Positions 45,651 to 55,081 of a stretch of 64,000 nucleotides of DNA are shown here, in pieces. The number at the start of each line of letters is the position of its first letter. Position 1 is the stretch's first letter. The DNA lies in the NCBI RefSeq assembly GCF_022637395.1, contig NZ_CP093337.1:1100001-1164000 (forward strand), in the 5' to 3' direction. Under the pieces are notes generated by a model. That model worked only from the letters and a program-made list of their open reading frames with translations. It did not search any database and had not been told where the DNA came from. The position numbers and the translations under genes are program-made. The DNA comes from Shinella sp. H4-D48 (lineage in GTDB: Bacteria > Pseudomonadota > Alphaproteobacteria > Rhizobiales > Rhizobiaceae).

Positions 45651-48094
45651 GCAAGCCCATCCCTTCGAAGGCAAGAGCCGTCATCATCGGCGGCGGCGTG
45701 TCCGGCTGTTCGGTCGCCTACCATCTGGCGAAACTCGGCTGGACGGATGTGGTGCTGCTGGAGCGCAAGCAGCTGACATCAGGCACGACCTGGCATGCGG
45801 CAGGCCTCATCGGCCAGCTACGCGCCTCGCAGAACATGACGCGGCTCGCGAAATATTCCGCCGACCTCTACACCAAGCTCGAGGCCGAGACCGGCATCGG
45901 CACGGGTATGCGCCAGTGCGGCTCGATGACGGTGGCGCTGACGGAGGAACGCAAAGAGGAGATCTACCGCCAGGCCTCGCTTGCACGCGCCTTCGATGTC
46001 GACGTGCGCGAGATCACCGTCGACGAGGTGAAGGCGATGTATCCGCATCTCAACACGGCGGATATCAAGGCGGCCGTGCATCTGCCGCTCGACGGCCAGT
46101 GCGATCCAGCCAATATCGCCATGGCGCTTGCCAAGGGTGCGCGCCAGAACGGTGCGACCGTTCTCGAAGGTGTCAAGGTTACGTCCGTCGAGACGAAGGA
46201 CGGCCGCATGACGGGCGTCACCTGCGAGCAAAACGGCGAGACGTTCACCATCGAGACCGAAAACGTCGTCAACGCCGCCGGCATGTGGGGCCGCACGCTG
46301 GCTGACATGTCGGGTGTTACGCTGCCGCTGCATGCCTGCGAGCACTTCTACATCGTCACCGAGCCGATCCCGAACCTCCAGCGCCTGCCGGTGCTGCGCG
46401 TGCCGGACGAGTGCACCTATTACAAGGAAGATGCCGGCAAGATGCTGATCGGCGCTTTCGAGCTGAAGGCCAAGCCCTGGGGCATGGACGGCATTTCGGA
46501 AGATTTCTGCTTCGACCAGCTGCCGGAGGATTTCGATCACTTCCAGCCGATCCTCGAAAACGCCATCAACCGCATGCCGATGCTGGAGACGGCCGGCATC
46601 CACACCTTCTTCAACGGCCCCGAGAGCTTCACGCCTGACGACCGCTACTATCTCGGCGAAGCGCCGCAGCTGAAGGGCTACTGGGTCGCGGCCGGTTACA
46701 ACTCCATAGGCATCGTCTCCTCCGGTGGCGCAGGCATGGCGCTGGCGCAATGGATGAACGACGGCGAGCCGCCCTTCGATCTCTGGGAGGTGGATATCCG
46801 CCGCGCCCAGCCGTTCCAGAGGAACCGTGCCTATCTCAAGGACCGTGTTTCCGAAACGCTCGGCCTGCTCTATGCCGATCACTTTCCCTATCGCCAGATG
46901 GCGACCGCCCGCGGCGTGCGGCGTTCGCCCATCCACGAGCATCTGAAGGCGCGCGGTGCCGTCTTCGGAGAGGTCGCCGGCTGGGAGCGTGCAAACTGGT
47001 TTGCGAAGGAAGGCCAGGAGCGGGAATACCGCTATTCCTGGAAGCGGCAGAACTGGTTCGAGAACCAGAAGCAAGAGCATCTGGCTGTCCGCAACGGCGT
47101 CGGCCTTTTCGACATGACGTCCTTCGGCAAGATTCGCGTCGAGGGCCGCGATGCGCTGGCTTTCCTCCAGAAACTCTGCGCCAACCAGATGGACGTCGCC
47201 CCCGGGAAGATCGTCTACACTCAGATGCTCAACGCCCGTGGTGGCATCGAGAGCGATCTGACGGTGACCCGCCTTTCGGAGACCGCCTTCTTCCTCGTCG
47301 TGCCCGGCGCGACGCTGCAGCGCGATCTTGCCTGGCTGCGAAAGCATTTGAAAGACGAGTTCGTCGTCATCACCGACGTCACGGCCGCCGAAAGCGTGCT
47401 CTGCGTCATGGGGCCGAAGGCGCGTGAGCTCATGCAGAAAGTCAGCCCGAACGATTTCTCCAATGCCGCACACCCCTTCGCCACCGCGCGGGAGATCGAG
47501 ATCGGCATGGGCCTCGCCCGCGCGCACCGCGTCACCTATGTCGGCGAGCTTGGCTGGGAACTCTATGTGTCCACCGACCAGACGGCCCATGTCTTCGAGG
47601 CGCTGGAAGCGGCGGGTGCCGATGTCGGCCTGAAACTCTGCGGCCTGCACACGCTGGATTCGTGCCGCATCGAAAAGGCATTCCGCCATTTTGGCCACGA
47701 CATCACCGACGAAGACCATGTGCTGGAAGCCGGTCTCGGTTTTGCCGTGCGCACGAAGAAGGGCGATTTCATCGGCCGCGACGCCGTTATCAGGAAGGAA
47801 GAGGAGGGGCTGAAGCGTCGCATGGTGCAATTCCGCCTCACCGATCCCGAGCCGCTGCTCTTCCACAACGAGGCGCTGGTGCGCGACGGCGAGATCGTTT
47901 CGACCATCACGTCGGGCAATTACGGCCACTTCCTCGGCGGTGCCATCGGCATGGGTTACGTGCCCTGTGCAGGCGAGAGCGAAGCCGATATGCTCGCCTC
48001 CCGCTATGAAGTCGAGATCGCGGGCGTGCGGGTTAAGGCGGAAGCCTCGCTCGTGCCGCTCTACGATCCGAAATCCGAAAGAGTGCGCGCGTGA
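45647..48094 (+). CDS. FAD-dependent oxidoreductase/GcvT-domain protein (second, related copy)
   Basis: An 815-aa protein of the same architecture: VIIGGGVSGCS, TTWHAAGL with H50 for covalent FAD, and a GcvT-type C-terminal part (YVGELGWELYV, HTLDSCRIEKAFRHFGHDI). It overlaps the first gene by 4 bp and looks like an ancient paralogue rather than a recent duplication. The pair may act on successive N-methyl groups (dimethylglycine then sarcosine) or similar substrates; the exact substrates are not determined by the sequence. Confidence 0.88.
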   Translation: MSKPIPSKARAVIIGGGVSGCSVAYHLAKLGWTDVVLLERKQLTSGTTWHAAGLIGQLRASQNMTRLAKYSADLYTKLEAETGIGTGMRQCGSMTVALTEERKEEIYRQASLARAFDVDVREITVDEVKAMYPHLNTADIKAAVHLPLDGQCDPANIAMALAKGARQNGATVLEGVKVTSVETKDGRMTGVTCEQNGETFTIETENVVNAAGMWGRTLADMSGVTLPLHACEHFYIVTEPIPNLQRLPVLRVPDECTYYKEDAGKMLIGAFELKAKPWGMDGISEDFCFDQLPEDFDHFQPILENAINRMPMLETAGIHTFFNGPESFTPDDRYYLGEAPQLKGYWVAAGYNSIGIVSSGGAGMALAQWMNDGEPPFDLWEVDIRRAQPFQRNRAYLKDRVSETLGLLYADHFPYRQMATARGVRRSPIHEHLKARGAVFGEVAGWERANWFAKEGQEREYRYSWKRQNWFENQKQEHLAVRNGVGLFDMTSFGKIRVEGRDALAFLQKLCANQMDVAPGKIVYTQMLNARGGIESDLTVTRLSETAFFLVVPGATLQRDLAWLRKHLKDEFVVITDVTAAESVLCVMGPKARELMQKVSPNDFSNAAHPFATAREIEIGMGLARAHRVTYVGELGWELYVSTDQTAHVFEALEAAGADVGLKLCGLHTLDSCRIEKAFRHFGHDITDEDHVLEAGLGFAVRTKKGDFIGRDAVIRKEEEGLKRRMVQFRLTDPEPLLFHNEALVRDGEIVSTITSGNYGHFLGGAIGMGYVPCAGESEADMLASRYEVEIAGVRVKAEASLVPLYDPKSERVRA

Positions 48095-48927
48095 CCAGCC
48101 TTGCCGACCGCCATCGCCGTTTCCATCAACTCCATCAGTCGGGCTGCTTCGTCATCCCCAATCCGTGGGATATCGGCTCGGCGCGCATGATGGCGGCATC
48201 CGGTGCGGTGGCGCTCGCCACGACCTCGGCCGGCTTTGCCTTCACGCTTGGCCGGCCCGACATGGGCCGCGTCAGCCGCGAGGAATCCCTCAGGCATGCA
48301 GAGGATATCGTGCGCGCCACGCCGTTGCCGGTGTCGGGCGATTTCGAAAACGGCTTTGCCGATGCGCCCGACGATGTCGCCGAGACGATCCGGCTTGCGG
48401 CCGAAGTTGGCCTGTCCGGCTGCTCCATAGAGGACACGCAGATGGTGGAGGGTAACCCCGCCTATGCATTCGACCTTGCCGTCGAGCGCATCCGCGCCGC
48501 TGCGGACGCCGCCCGTTCGCTCGGCCGGCCTTTCATCCTGTGCGCTCGCGCCGACGGTGTTATGAACGGCGTTTACGATCTCGACGAAGCGATCCGCCGC
48601 ATTCAGGCCTTCGAAAAGGCCGGCGCGGATCTGGTCTATGTGCCGGTGCCGCCGGGCGAGGCGGAACTGCGCCGCGTCGTCGACGCCGTGTCCATACCCG
48701 TCAATGCGCTGGCCGCAGGGCCGCTGCGCGCGCTCACGGTGCCTGAAATCGCTGCGATCGGCGTGCGCCGCATCTCGCTCGGCTCGATGATCGCACGCGT
48801 CACCCATGCGGCAATCGCCGAGCAGATGGAGGCGATCGTCAGGGATGGCAGCTTTGCCAAACTGTCGGCCGCCGCCTCGGGGGATCGCATCAACGCCATG
48901 CTGATCGCCGGTGCGGACGAGGGCTGA
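48091..48927 (+). CDS. Isocitrate lyase/PEP mutase family protein
   Basis: A 278-aa (beta/alpha)8 protein: MASGAVALATTSAGFA-like start, SGDFENGFAD (metal-binding Asp/Glu loop) and GCSIEDTQM. The family cleaves C-C or P-C bonds of 2-oxo acids (isocitrate, methylisocitrate, phosphonopyruvate, oxaloacetate). Its GTG overlaps the stop of the preceding gene by 4 bp, so it belongs to the same catabolic operon. Confidence 0.85.
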   Translation: MTSLADRHRRFHQLHQSGCFVIPNPWDIGSARMMAASGAVALATTSAGFAFTLGRPDMGRVSREESLRHAEDIVRATPLPVSGDFENGFADAPDDVAETIRLAAEVGLSGCSIEDTQMVEGNPAYAFDLAVERIRAAADAARSLGRPFILCARADGVMNGVYDLDEAIRRIQAFEKAGADLVYVPVPPGEAELRRVVDAVSIPVNALAAGPLRALTVPEIAAIGVRRISLGSMIARVTHAAIAEQMEAIVRDGSFAKLSAAASGDRINAMLIAGADEG

Positions 48928-48945
48928 GCCCAGAAGCATTTCCAG

Positions 48946-48965
48946 CCGAAGCGGGATCGCTTCGG
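48946..48965. repeat. Short palindromic element
   Basis: CCGAAGCG GGAT CGCTTCGG, an 8-bp perfect stem, within AGAAGCATTTCCAG...GCGTCG context that resembles a widespread rhizobial intergenic repeat. Lies 19 bp after the lyase gene, on convergent ends, so it may also terminate transcription. Confidence 0.55.
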
Positions 48966-48979
48966 CGTCGAACAATGCT

Positions 48980-49495
48980 CTATCGGGCCGCCGCACGCAC
49001 GTCGCGGACGCCAAAATCCCATTCGGGCGCAGTGACCGGGTTGAAGTCGCTGCCGGGGAACACGGCGAAGGTGGAGAAATCCTGGGTTTCTCCCGGCAGC
49101 ACGCGCAGCACGACGAGCGCGTCGTCGCGGCCCACTTCCCGGCAGGTCCCGCCGGGGCAATCCGACAGAATCACGTCGAGCCGGAAGGACTGCATGGGGC
49201 TTGTACCCTTGTTGGCGATGCGGCCCGTGACACGGTAGCTCGTTTTCGTCTGGCCCATCGTCGCCTGCATGTCGGAGAGCTCGACCGTATCGGCGAGGAT
49301 GACCGACGTTGCCACGTTGCCGGAAACCGGCTCGCCCGTCGGAATGCGGTCTTCCCGCAGCCAGATCAGCAGAGCCGAGACCAGCCCGATGGCAACCACG
49401 ATGGTCAGTGCGGGTTCGACCCAGCTTTGGAAGCGCCGGAAGCGCAGTGCGAGATAGAGAATTGTCGCCGCTGCGACCGCAAATGCCCAGATCAT
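48980..49495 (-). CDS. Hypothetical membrane protein
   Basis: A 171-aa protein with two N-terminal membrane helices (FAVAAATILYLALRF, ALTIVVAIGLVSALLIW) and a periplasmic or cytoplasmic beta-rich domain (SYRVTGRIANKGTSPMQSF, LPGETQDFSTFAVFPGSDF), resembling an Ig-like fold. Contains CPGGTC. No family named. Confidence 0.65.
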   Translation of the reverse strand: MIWAFAVAAATILYLALRFRRFQSWVEPALTIVVAIGLVSALLIWLREDRIPTGEPVSGNVATSVILADTVELSDMQATMGQTKTSYRVTGRIANKGTSPMQSFRLDVILSDCPGGTCREVGRDDALVVLRVLPGETQDFSTFAVFPGSDFNPVTAPEWDFGVRDVRAAAR

Positions 49496-49554
49496 TCAAG
49501 TCCTCCTGGACCTGATATAGCCTCTGGCATCCCGTCCCGAAAGGGCGCGCGTGG

Positions 49555-50658
49555 TCAATTCGACTTGAGGTCGATCCAGTAGGCGCCGTCGAAGGGCACG
49601 GCGGCGAAGCGCGTATTGATCTCCTTCAGGGTCGCGTCGGGATCGATGCTGGGAAAGACATCCGGCCGCAATCGCTGCGCGAAGAATTCGGCGGCGACGA
49701 TGTTCAGCGGCACGGCGTTGAAGAAGTTCCACAGTGCATGCACCCGCCCTTCGCGCACGGCGCGCAGGTTCGCGAGATGCGGCGCTTCCACGAGGCGGGC
49801 GAGCGTTTCGCGCGCCCGGTCCGGATCGACGCCCGGGCCGACCGTCAGCGATGTATAGGCACCATCGGGCAGGGCGGTTGCGATATAGACATCGGGATCG
49901 GCACCAATGACCAACTCCGCGCTCACCGTGCCGCCCTGGCGCGGCAGGTCGGCGGCGATGTTGCGGCTGCCGGTGATGGCGAGGAATTCGCCAAGCCCGC
50001 CGGTGCCGAAGGCAAAGCAGCATTTGTCCGGGTTCGGCAGACCGTCCATGAAGACGGTGGGGCCGGGTTCGGGATGCGCCGCGGCCAGGTCGCGAATACG
50101 CTTCACCCGTGCTTCGTAAAAGTCGGCGAAGGCGTTGGCCTGTTCCTCACGGTTCAGCACGCGGCCGAGAAAGCGCATGTTGCGTGCGGTGTTCTCCAGC
50201 GCATTGCTGTTGAAATCCACCACGATGACAGGGACGCCGGCCTGTTCGAGAAAACCGATCGCCTGCCGGCCCGCATCGGTATCGGCCTGCCAGTTGGCGA
50301 GAATGGCAAGGTCGGCGTTCAGCGACAGCAGCGCCTCGAAGGATACCGATATGCCGTCGCCGATGACAGGCACCTTCTCGATGGCGGGAAATTTCTCCCT
50401 GAATTGCGCATAGAGCCCCGACTTTTCGCCCTTCATGTCGCCGGCCCAACCGGCCAGCAGGCTGACGGGATCTGGATGGATAAGCGACAGCGCCACAAGA
50501 TCGAGCCCGGTGCCGAGCAGGATCGCCTTCGGTGCGGCGGGGATTGTGACCTCGCGGCCGAAGGAATCCGTCACGGTCAACGGATACTGCACCTCGGCGC
50601 GCGCGGGCAGAACGGCGAACAGGAGGAAGGCCAGAAGGGCAAGGGCGCGTTTCATCAT
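49555..50658 (-). CDS. Iron-siderophore ABC transporter substrate-binding protein
   Basis: A 367-aa class III binding protein (FecB/FepB type, Peripla_BP_2). Signal peptide MMKRALALLAFLLFAVLPARA; then TVTDSFGREVTIPAAPKAIL, the typical first strand, and a helical backbone between lobes. It probably captures ferric siderophore. Its ATG overlaps the stop of the upstream fhuF-like gene by 4 bp, so they are one operon; no permease is nearby. Confidence 0.88.
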   Translation of the reverse strand: MMKRALALLAFLLFAVLPARAEVQYPLTVTDSFGREVTIPAAPKAILLGTGLDLVALSLIHPDPVSLLAGWAGDMKGEKSGLYAQFREKFPAIEKVPVIGDGISVSFEALLSLNADLAILANWQADTDAGRQAIGFLEQAGVPVIVVDFNSNALENTARNMRFLGRVLNREEQANAFADFYEARVKRIRDLAAAHPEPGPTVFMDGLPNPDKCCFAFGTGGLGEFLAITGSRNIAADLPRQGGTVSAELVIGADPDVYIATALPDGAYTSLTVGPGVDPDRARETLARLVEAPHLANLRAVREGRVHALWNFFNAVPLNIVAAEFFAQRLRPDVFPSIDPDATLKEINTRFAAVPFDGAYWIDLKSN

Positions 50659-51410
50659 TGTTTTCTCAGTTCCGGCAGGGCGCAGAGTTCGCCACAGGCG
50701 GGAATACCCGGCAGCATGTAGCGCAGGCAGCAGACCTTGCGGCGGCAGTGGATCGCATCCGCTTCCACGTCGTGGCGCAGGCAGCCGTGAAAAGGATTGC
50801 GGTTTCCGTTGGCAAGGTGCGGGCAATGGAACAACGGACGGGAGGGCCAATGGTCATCGCCCTCGGGCTGCGACCGGTCCGTCGTGTTGAACGCGTAGTC
50901 GAGGTAGACGGCGGCATTGGTCCACGCGAGCCGAGTGGCGATGCCGGTCTTTTCCTTCAGCGCGTTTACGACCGGGGCCAGATGCGTCTCCACCAGCGGC
51001 GCCACAACGTCGAGCAGATCGCAGTCCTCGCTCCATTCGCCTTCGTCCGGCAGTCCGAAGGCGCGCGGCAGGCCGTCGTCCGAAAGTGCGATGGTCATGG
51101 TGTCGATGGAAACAGGCAGCCGGGTTTCCGCCCGGCGCGCTACCACATAGGGAATGTTGAGCGCAGAGAAATAGTAGAGCGACCAGTAGGAAGCGACCGC
51201 CCGGCGGTCAGCGCCCGGGTGGTGCGCCGCATAGCGCTCGAGCGTATCGCGCAGCCCGTCGCCGCTCAGCAAGTCACGAAGCGGTATCGCGCCCTCGAGT
51301 TCTGACGACAACATCATCTTCTCGCCGCACCAGGCGTGCTCGCCGGCGAAAATCGCCTTGAGACCGGGTGCGAACGCACGGGCACCCTGCATGGTATCGA
51401 CGGATGTCAT
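50655..51410 (-). CDS. FhuF-like ferric siderophore reductase
   Basis: A 251-aa protein with the C-terminal cysteine cluster of FhuF: CC-x10-C-x3-C in CCLRYMLPGIPACGELC. E. coli FhuF has CC-x10-C-x2-C for a 2Fe-2S centre, so the last cysteine is displaced by one residue. FhuF reduces ferric siderophores in the cytoplasm. It is directly upstream of the siderophore-binding protein gene. A candidate RirA-type box lies at 51502-51516. Confidence 0.83.
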   Translation of the reverse strand: MTSVDTMQGARAFAPGLKAIFAGEHAWCGEKMMLSSELEGAIPLRDLLSGDGLRDTLERYAAHHPGADRRAVASYWSLYYFSALNIPYVVARRAETRLPVSIDTMTIALSDDGLPRAFGLPDEGEWSEDCDLLDVVAPLVETHLAPVVNALKEKTGIATRLAWTNAAVYLDYAFNTTDRSQPEGDDHWPSRPLFHCPHLANGNRNPFHGCLRHDVEADAIHCRRKVCCLRYMLPGIPACGELCALPELRKQ

Positions 51411-51483
51411 GCCGCCTCTCCGGCAGCGGAGCGACGGTGTCTTTCAGCACGGCATGGACTGGAGTGGGGCATAAGGACGACAG

Positions 51484-51512
51484 GCGATCACGGGTTAAAG
51501 GTGATCGCTTTT
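51484..51512 (+). terminator. Hairpin upstream of the fhuF operon
   Basis: GCGATCAC / GTGATCGC with a 9-base loop and TTTTAT on the plus strand. No plus-strand gene is seen upstream; on the minus strand it would lie in the fhuF leader. Its right arm overlaps a possible iron box. Confidence 0.4.
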
Positions 51513-51516
51513 ATCA
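51502..51516. promoter_or_regulatory. Candidate iron-responsive (IRO/RirA) box
   Basis: TGATCGCTTTTATCA fits the TGA-N9-TCA pattern of the iron-responsive operator bound by RirA in rhizobia. It is 92 bp upstream of fhuF. The pattern is short and may occur by chance. Confidence 0.3.
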
Positions 51517-51536
51517 TCTTTATTGCCGCCGTCACA

Positions 51537-51566
51537 CCCCGGAGCACGGAAAATCGCGCTCCGGGG
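51537..51566 (-). terminator. Hairpin after the DUF1328 gene
   Basis: CCCCGGAGC / GCTCCGGGG stem with 12-base loop, 13 bp after the minus-strand DUF1328 stop. No T-run. Confidence 0.45.
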
Positions 51567-51578
51567 TCGCGGGGTTCA

Positions 51579-51752
51579 TCAGACAACAGCACTGCCGGCC
51601 ATCAGCGCCAGCACGATGAAGATGAGGAAGATTACGATGGCGATGGCGAAGAGGACCTTCGAGATCGTCGCGGTTACCGATGATACGCCGGAAAAGCCGA
51701 GGAAGCCGGTGATCAGCGAGATGACGAGAAAAATCAGAGCCCATTTCAGCAT
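51579..51752 (-). CDS. DUF1328 small membrane protein
   Basis: A 57-aa protein of two membrane helices ([38 protein letters not shown]), the DUF1328/YtjA pattern. Strong CAGGAGG upstream of ATG 51752 decides the start over the longer frame. Function unknown; common stress-associated small protein in proteobacteria. Confidence 0.85.
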   Translation of the reverse strand: MLKWALIFLVISLITGFLGFSGVSSVTATISKVLFAIAIVIFLIFIVLALMAGSAVV

Positions 51753-51871
51753 GGAAGTACCTCCTGTCAGGTCTCGCAAAGACGCGCCAGAGGCGAAAAG
51801 GTTCCACCCGGTTATACCCCTCTGGCCGTTAGGCCAGAGGGGGTGATGAAGCCCGACCACCCTCAACGAAC

Positions 51872-53299
51872 TCACCCGTGATTGATCATCACATGGCGCA
51901 CGGCGGTGTAGTCTTCCAGCGCGTAGATAGACATGTCCTTGCCATAGCCCGACTGCTTGACGCCGCCATGCGGCATCTCGTTGGTCAGCATGAAGTGTGT
52001 GTTGATCCAGGTGCAGCCATATTGCAGGCGCGACGCCGCGGTCATCGCCTTGCCGATATCCTTCGTCCAGACGGAGGAGGCGAGGCCGTAATCGCTGTCG
52101 TTCGCCCAGGTGATCGCCTGGTCCGCATCGGAAAAGCGGGTGACGGAGACGACGGGGCCGAACACTTCCCGGCGGACGATCTCGTCCTCCTGCGTGGCGC
52201 CGGCCACCACTGTCGGCTGGAAGAAGAAGCCGTCATCACTGCCGGCATGGCCGCCGGTGGTGATCTCGATATGCTTCACGTCGGAGGCGCGCTCCACGAA
52301 GCTCGCAACGCGGTCGCGCTGGCGGCGCGAGATCAGCGGGCCGATCTCGTTCAGCGTGTCGTCGGGATCGTTGTACTTGATGGTGGAGACCGCGGCGGAA
52401 AGATCGGCGACGAGCTTCTCGTAGATGCCGTCCTGCGCATAGATGCGGCAGGCCGCCGTGCAGTCCTGCCCGGCATTGTAGTAGCCGAAGGCGCGCACGC
52501 CGGCGACGACCGACTCGAGATCGGCATCGTCGAACACGACGACCGGGGCCTTGCCGCCGAGTTCCAGATGGGTGCGCTTCACGGTCTTGGCGGCGGCGGT
52601 CAGCACCTTCTTGCCGGTGGCGATGTCGCCGGTGATCGAGACCATGTTGATCTTCGGATGGTTGATCAGTGTGTTGCCGACCGTCTCGCCGCGGCCGAGC
52701 ACGATGTTGACCACGCCTTCCGGCAGGATGTCTGCTAGCAGCTTCGCCATTTTCAGCGCCGTCAGGGGCGTCTGTTCGGAGGGCTTGAAGACGACGGTGT
52801 TGCCGCCGGCAATGGCGGGCGCGAGCTTCCAGGCCATCATCATCAGCGGATAGTTCCAAGGCGCGATCGAGCCGACGATGCCGACCGGATCGCGGCGCAC
52901 CATGGAAGTGAAGCCGGGCAGGTATTCGGCGGCGACCGGCGCGTGCAGCGAGCGGATCGCACCGGCGAAGAAGCGCCAGCAGTCGACGATGGCGGGCAGT
53001 TCGTCGTTGCGGGCGGCGTTGATCGGCTTGCCGCAGTTCAGCGCCTCGAGCGCAGCGAAGGCATCGGCATCCTTCTCGATGGCGTCGGCGATCTTCAGGA
53101 GATAGGCGGAACGCTCGCCCGGCGTGGTCTTCGCCCAGGAGACGAAGGCCTTCTCGGCGGCGTCGACGGCGGCATCGATCTGCGCGTGGGAGGCCTCCGG
53201 CAGGTCGACGATCCTGGCGCCGGTCTTGGGGTTCAGAATGTGTTCTTCCGCCTCGGTGCCGGCTTCGAAACGTGCGCCGATCAGCATCTGGGTGTCCAT
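51872..53299 (-). CDS. Aminobutyraldehyde-type aldehyde dehydrogenase
   Basis: A 475-aa NAD-dependent aldehyde dehydrogenase: [28 protein letters not shown] (Glu), [12 protein letters not shown] with catalytic Cys about 280. GQDCTAACR is typical of gamma-aminobutyraldehyde (PatD/PuuC-like) dehydrogenases. Its context, immediately downstream of a PotABCD-like importer, suggests putrescine degradation. Start ATG 53299 has GGGAG at good distance; the longer frame to 53980 is a shadow of the permease. Confidence 0.85.
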   Translation of the reverse strand: MDTQMLIGARFEAGTEAEEHILNPKTGARIVDLPEASHAQIDAAVDAAEKAFVSWAKTTPGERSAYLLKIADAIEKDADAFAALEALNCGKPINAARNDELPAIVDCWRFFAGAIRSLHAPVAAEYLPGFTSMVRRDPVGIVGSIAPWNYPLMMMAWKLAPAIAGGNTVVFKPSEQTPLTALKMAKLLADILPEGVVNIVLGRGETVGNTLINHPKINMVSITGDIATGKKVLTAAAKTVKRTHLELGGKAPVVVFDDADLESVVAGVRAFGYYNAGQDCTAACRIYAQDGIYEKLVADLSAAVSTIKYNDPDDTLNEIGPLISRRQRDRVASFVERASDVKHIEITTGGHAGSDDGFFFQPTVVAGATQEDEIVRREVFGPVVSVTRFSDADQAITWANDSDYGLASSVWTKDIGKAMTAASRLQYGCTWINTHFMLTNEMPHGGVKQSGYGKDMSIYALEDYTAVRHVMINHG

Positions 53300-53322
53300 G
53301 ATGTTCTCCCTTGTCGTTTGGT

Positions 53323-54138
53323 TCATTTGCCGCCGCCGGCGACCTGATCGCCGTCGCGGGTGAGGTAGTAGGCGCCGAGGATCGGCAGGAAGGTGACGAT
53401 GACGACGACCATGGCGACGACGTTGGTCACCGGGCGCTGGCGCGGCCGCACCAGTTCCTCGAGCATCCAGATCGGCAGGGTCGATTGCTGGCCGGCGGTG
53501 AAGGTCGTCACGATCACCTCGTCGAAGGACAGCGCGAAGGCGAGCATGCCGCCGGCCAGAAGTGCGGTGCCGATATTCGGCAGGATGATGTAGCGGAAGG
53601 TCTGGAAGCTGTCGGCGCCGAGGTCCATCGAGGCCTCGATCAGCGAGCCCGAGACGCGCCGGAAGCGGGCCACCGCGTTGTTGTAGATGACCACGACGCA
53701 GAAGGTCGCGTGGCCGAGCACGATGGTCCAGAAGGAGAAGGGGATTTCCGCAAAGGAAAAGGCAGAGCGCAGCGCGATGCCGGTGATGATGCCCGGCAGC
53801 GCGATGGGCAGGATCACGAGCAGCGAGATCGTTTCGCGGCCGAAGAATTTCGTGCGGGAAACGGCGGCCGCGCAGAGCGTGCCGAGCACCAGCGCAATGG
53901 CTGTCGAGATCGTGGCGACCCGCACGGAAAGCCCGAGCGCCTCCCACACATCCGGCCGGTTCCAGGTGACAGCGAACCACTTGAGCGTCAGCCCCGGCGG
54001 CGGGAACTGGTAGCTCTTCTCCTCCGTCGTGAAGGCGTAGAGGAAGATCAGCAGGATCGGCAGGTGCAGGAAGGCGAGCCCCGCGCCTGCGGCGATCTTC
54101 AGGCCAAGGGGGGCGGCGGTGTTTCTGTCAGAGCGCAT
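53323..54138 (-). CDS. Polyamine-type ABC transporter permease (PotC-like)
   Basis: A 271-aa permease with six membrane helices and EAA loop ([20 protein letters not shown]), PotC/PotI type. ATG 54138 ([10 protein letters not shown]) overlaps the preceding permease gene stop by 11 bp; the longer frame to 54408 is out-of-frame translation of that gene. Confidence 0.88.
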   Translation of the reverse strand: MRSDRNTAAPLGLKIAAGAGLAFLHLPILLIFLYAFTTEEKSYQFPPPGLTLKWFAVTWNRPDVWEALGLSVRVATISTAIALVLGTLCAAAVSRTKFFGRETISLLVILPIALPGIITGIALRSAFSFAEIPFSFWTIVLGHATFCVVVIYNNAVARFRRVSGSLIEASMDLGADSFQTFRYIILPNIGTALLAGGMLAFALSFDEVIVTTFTAGQQSTLPIWMLEELVRPRQRPVTNVVAMVVVIVTFLPILGAYYLTRDGDQVAGGGK

Positions 54139-55081
54139 CGAAGGCTCCCTGTCGCTTGGCCATCCACAGATAGAGGCCCATGATGACGATCGGCACGACG
54201 GAGAAGGCGGCGGCCAGCGGGATGTTGCCGGCCGTGCCCTGCTGGGCGTAGACCGCCTGGCCGATGAAGAGCCGCGACGAGCCGATGATCTGCGGGATGA
54301 TGTAGTCGCCGAGGGTGAGCGAGAAGGTGAAGATCGAGCCGGCGATGATGCCGGGCAGGGCGAGCGGAAACAGCACGAAGCGGAAGGTCTGCGCCGGGTT
54401 GCCGCCAAGGTCGGCCGAGGCCTCGATCAGGTTGCCGGGCACGCGCTCCAGCGCCGCCTGGATCGGCAGGATCATGAAGGGCATCCAGACATAGATGAAG
54501 ACGATGAAGGTGCCGGTATAGCTGATCGACAGCGAGGACCCGCCGACCACGGGCAGCGCCAGCCAGGCATCGAGCAGCCACAGGAGGTGCAGCTTGGCGA
54601 GGAACCAGGTGAGGATGCCCTCCTTGGCCAGGATCAGCTTCCAGGCATAGATCTTGACGAGGTAGCTCGACCACAGCGGCAGCATCACGCCGAGATAGAA
54701 GATCACCTTCCATTTTCCCCTGGCGTAACGTGCCGCGTAATAGGCGATGGGGAAGGCGATGACCGCCGAGGCGAGCGTCACCATCACGGCCATGACGACG
54801 GTGCGTAGGATGATGTCGAAATTCGACGGGATGAGCAGCTGTCTGTAGGTGGAGAGCGTGAACTCGAAGTTGATCAGCCCGGAAAAATCGTCGATCGAGA
54901 AGAAGCTTTGCAACAGCAGCGCGATCAGCGAGCCGAGATAGATGATGCCGAGCCACAGGAGCGGCGGCGTCAGCATCAGCAGGAGCAGAATCCCGGGTTT
55001 GCGCCAGAAGAGGTCGGAGAGCCGGCCGGAAAGGCCGCCGCGGCGCGCGAGGATGGAGGTGTCGGTGGCGATGCTCATCAC
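54128..55081 (-). CDS. Polyamine-type ABC transporter permease (PotB-like)
   Basis: A 317-aa permease, PotB/PotH type: longer N-terminus, EAA loop [20 protein letters not shown], and [20 protein letters not shown], seen in spermidine/putrescine permeases. Stop overlaps the next permease gene; start overlaps the ATPase stop by 4 bp. The operon order is binding protein, ATPase, PotB-like, PotC-like, dehydrogenase. Confidence 0.9.
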   Translation of the reverse strand: MMSIATDTSILARRGGLSGRLSDLFWRKPGILLLLMLTPPLLWLGIIYLGSLIALLLQSFFSIDDFSGLINFEFTLSTYRQLLIPSNFDIILRTVVMAVMVTLASAVIAFPIAYYAARYARGKWKVIFYLGVMLPLWSSYLVKIYAWKLILAKEGILTWFLAKLHLLWLLDAWLALPVVGGSSLSISYTGTFIVFIYVWMPFMILPIQAALERVPGNLIEASADLGGNPAQTFRFVLFPLALPGIIAGSIFTFSLTLGDYIIPQIIGSSRLFIGQAVYAQQGTAGNIPLAAAFSVVPIVIMGLYLWMAKRQGAFDAL

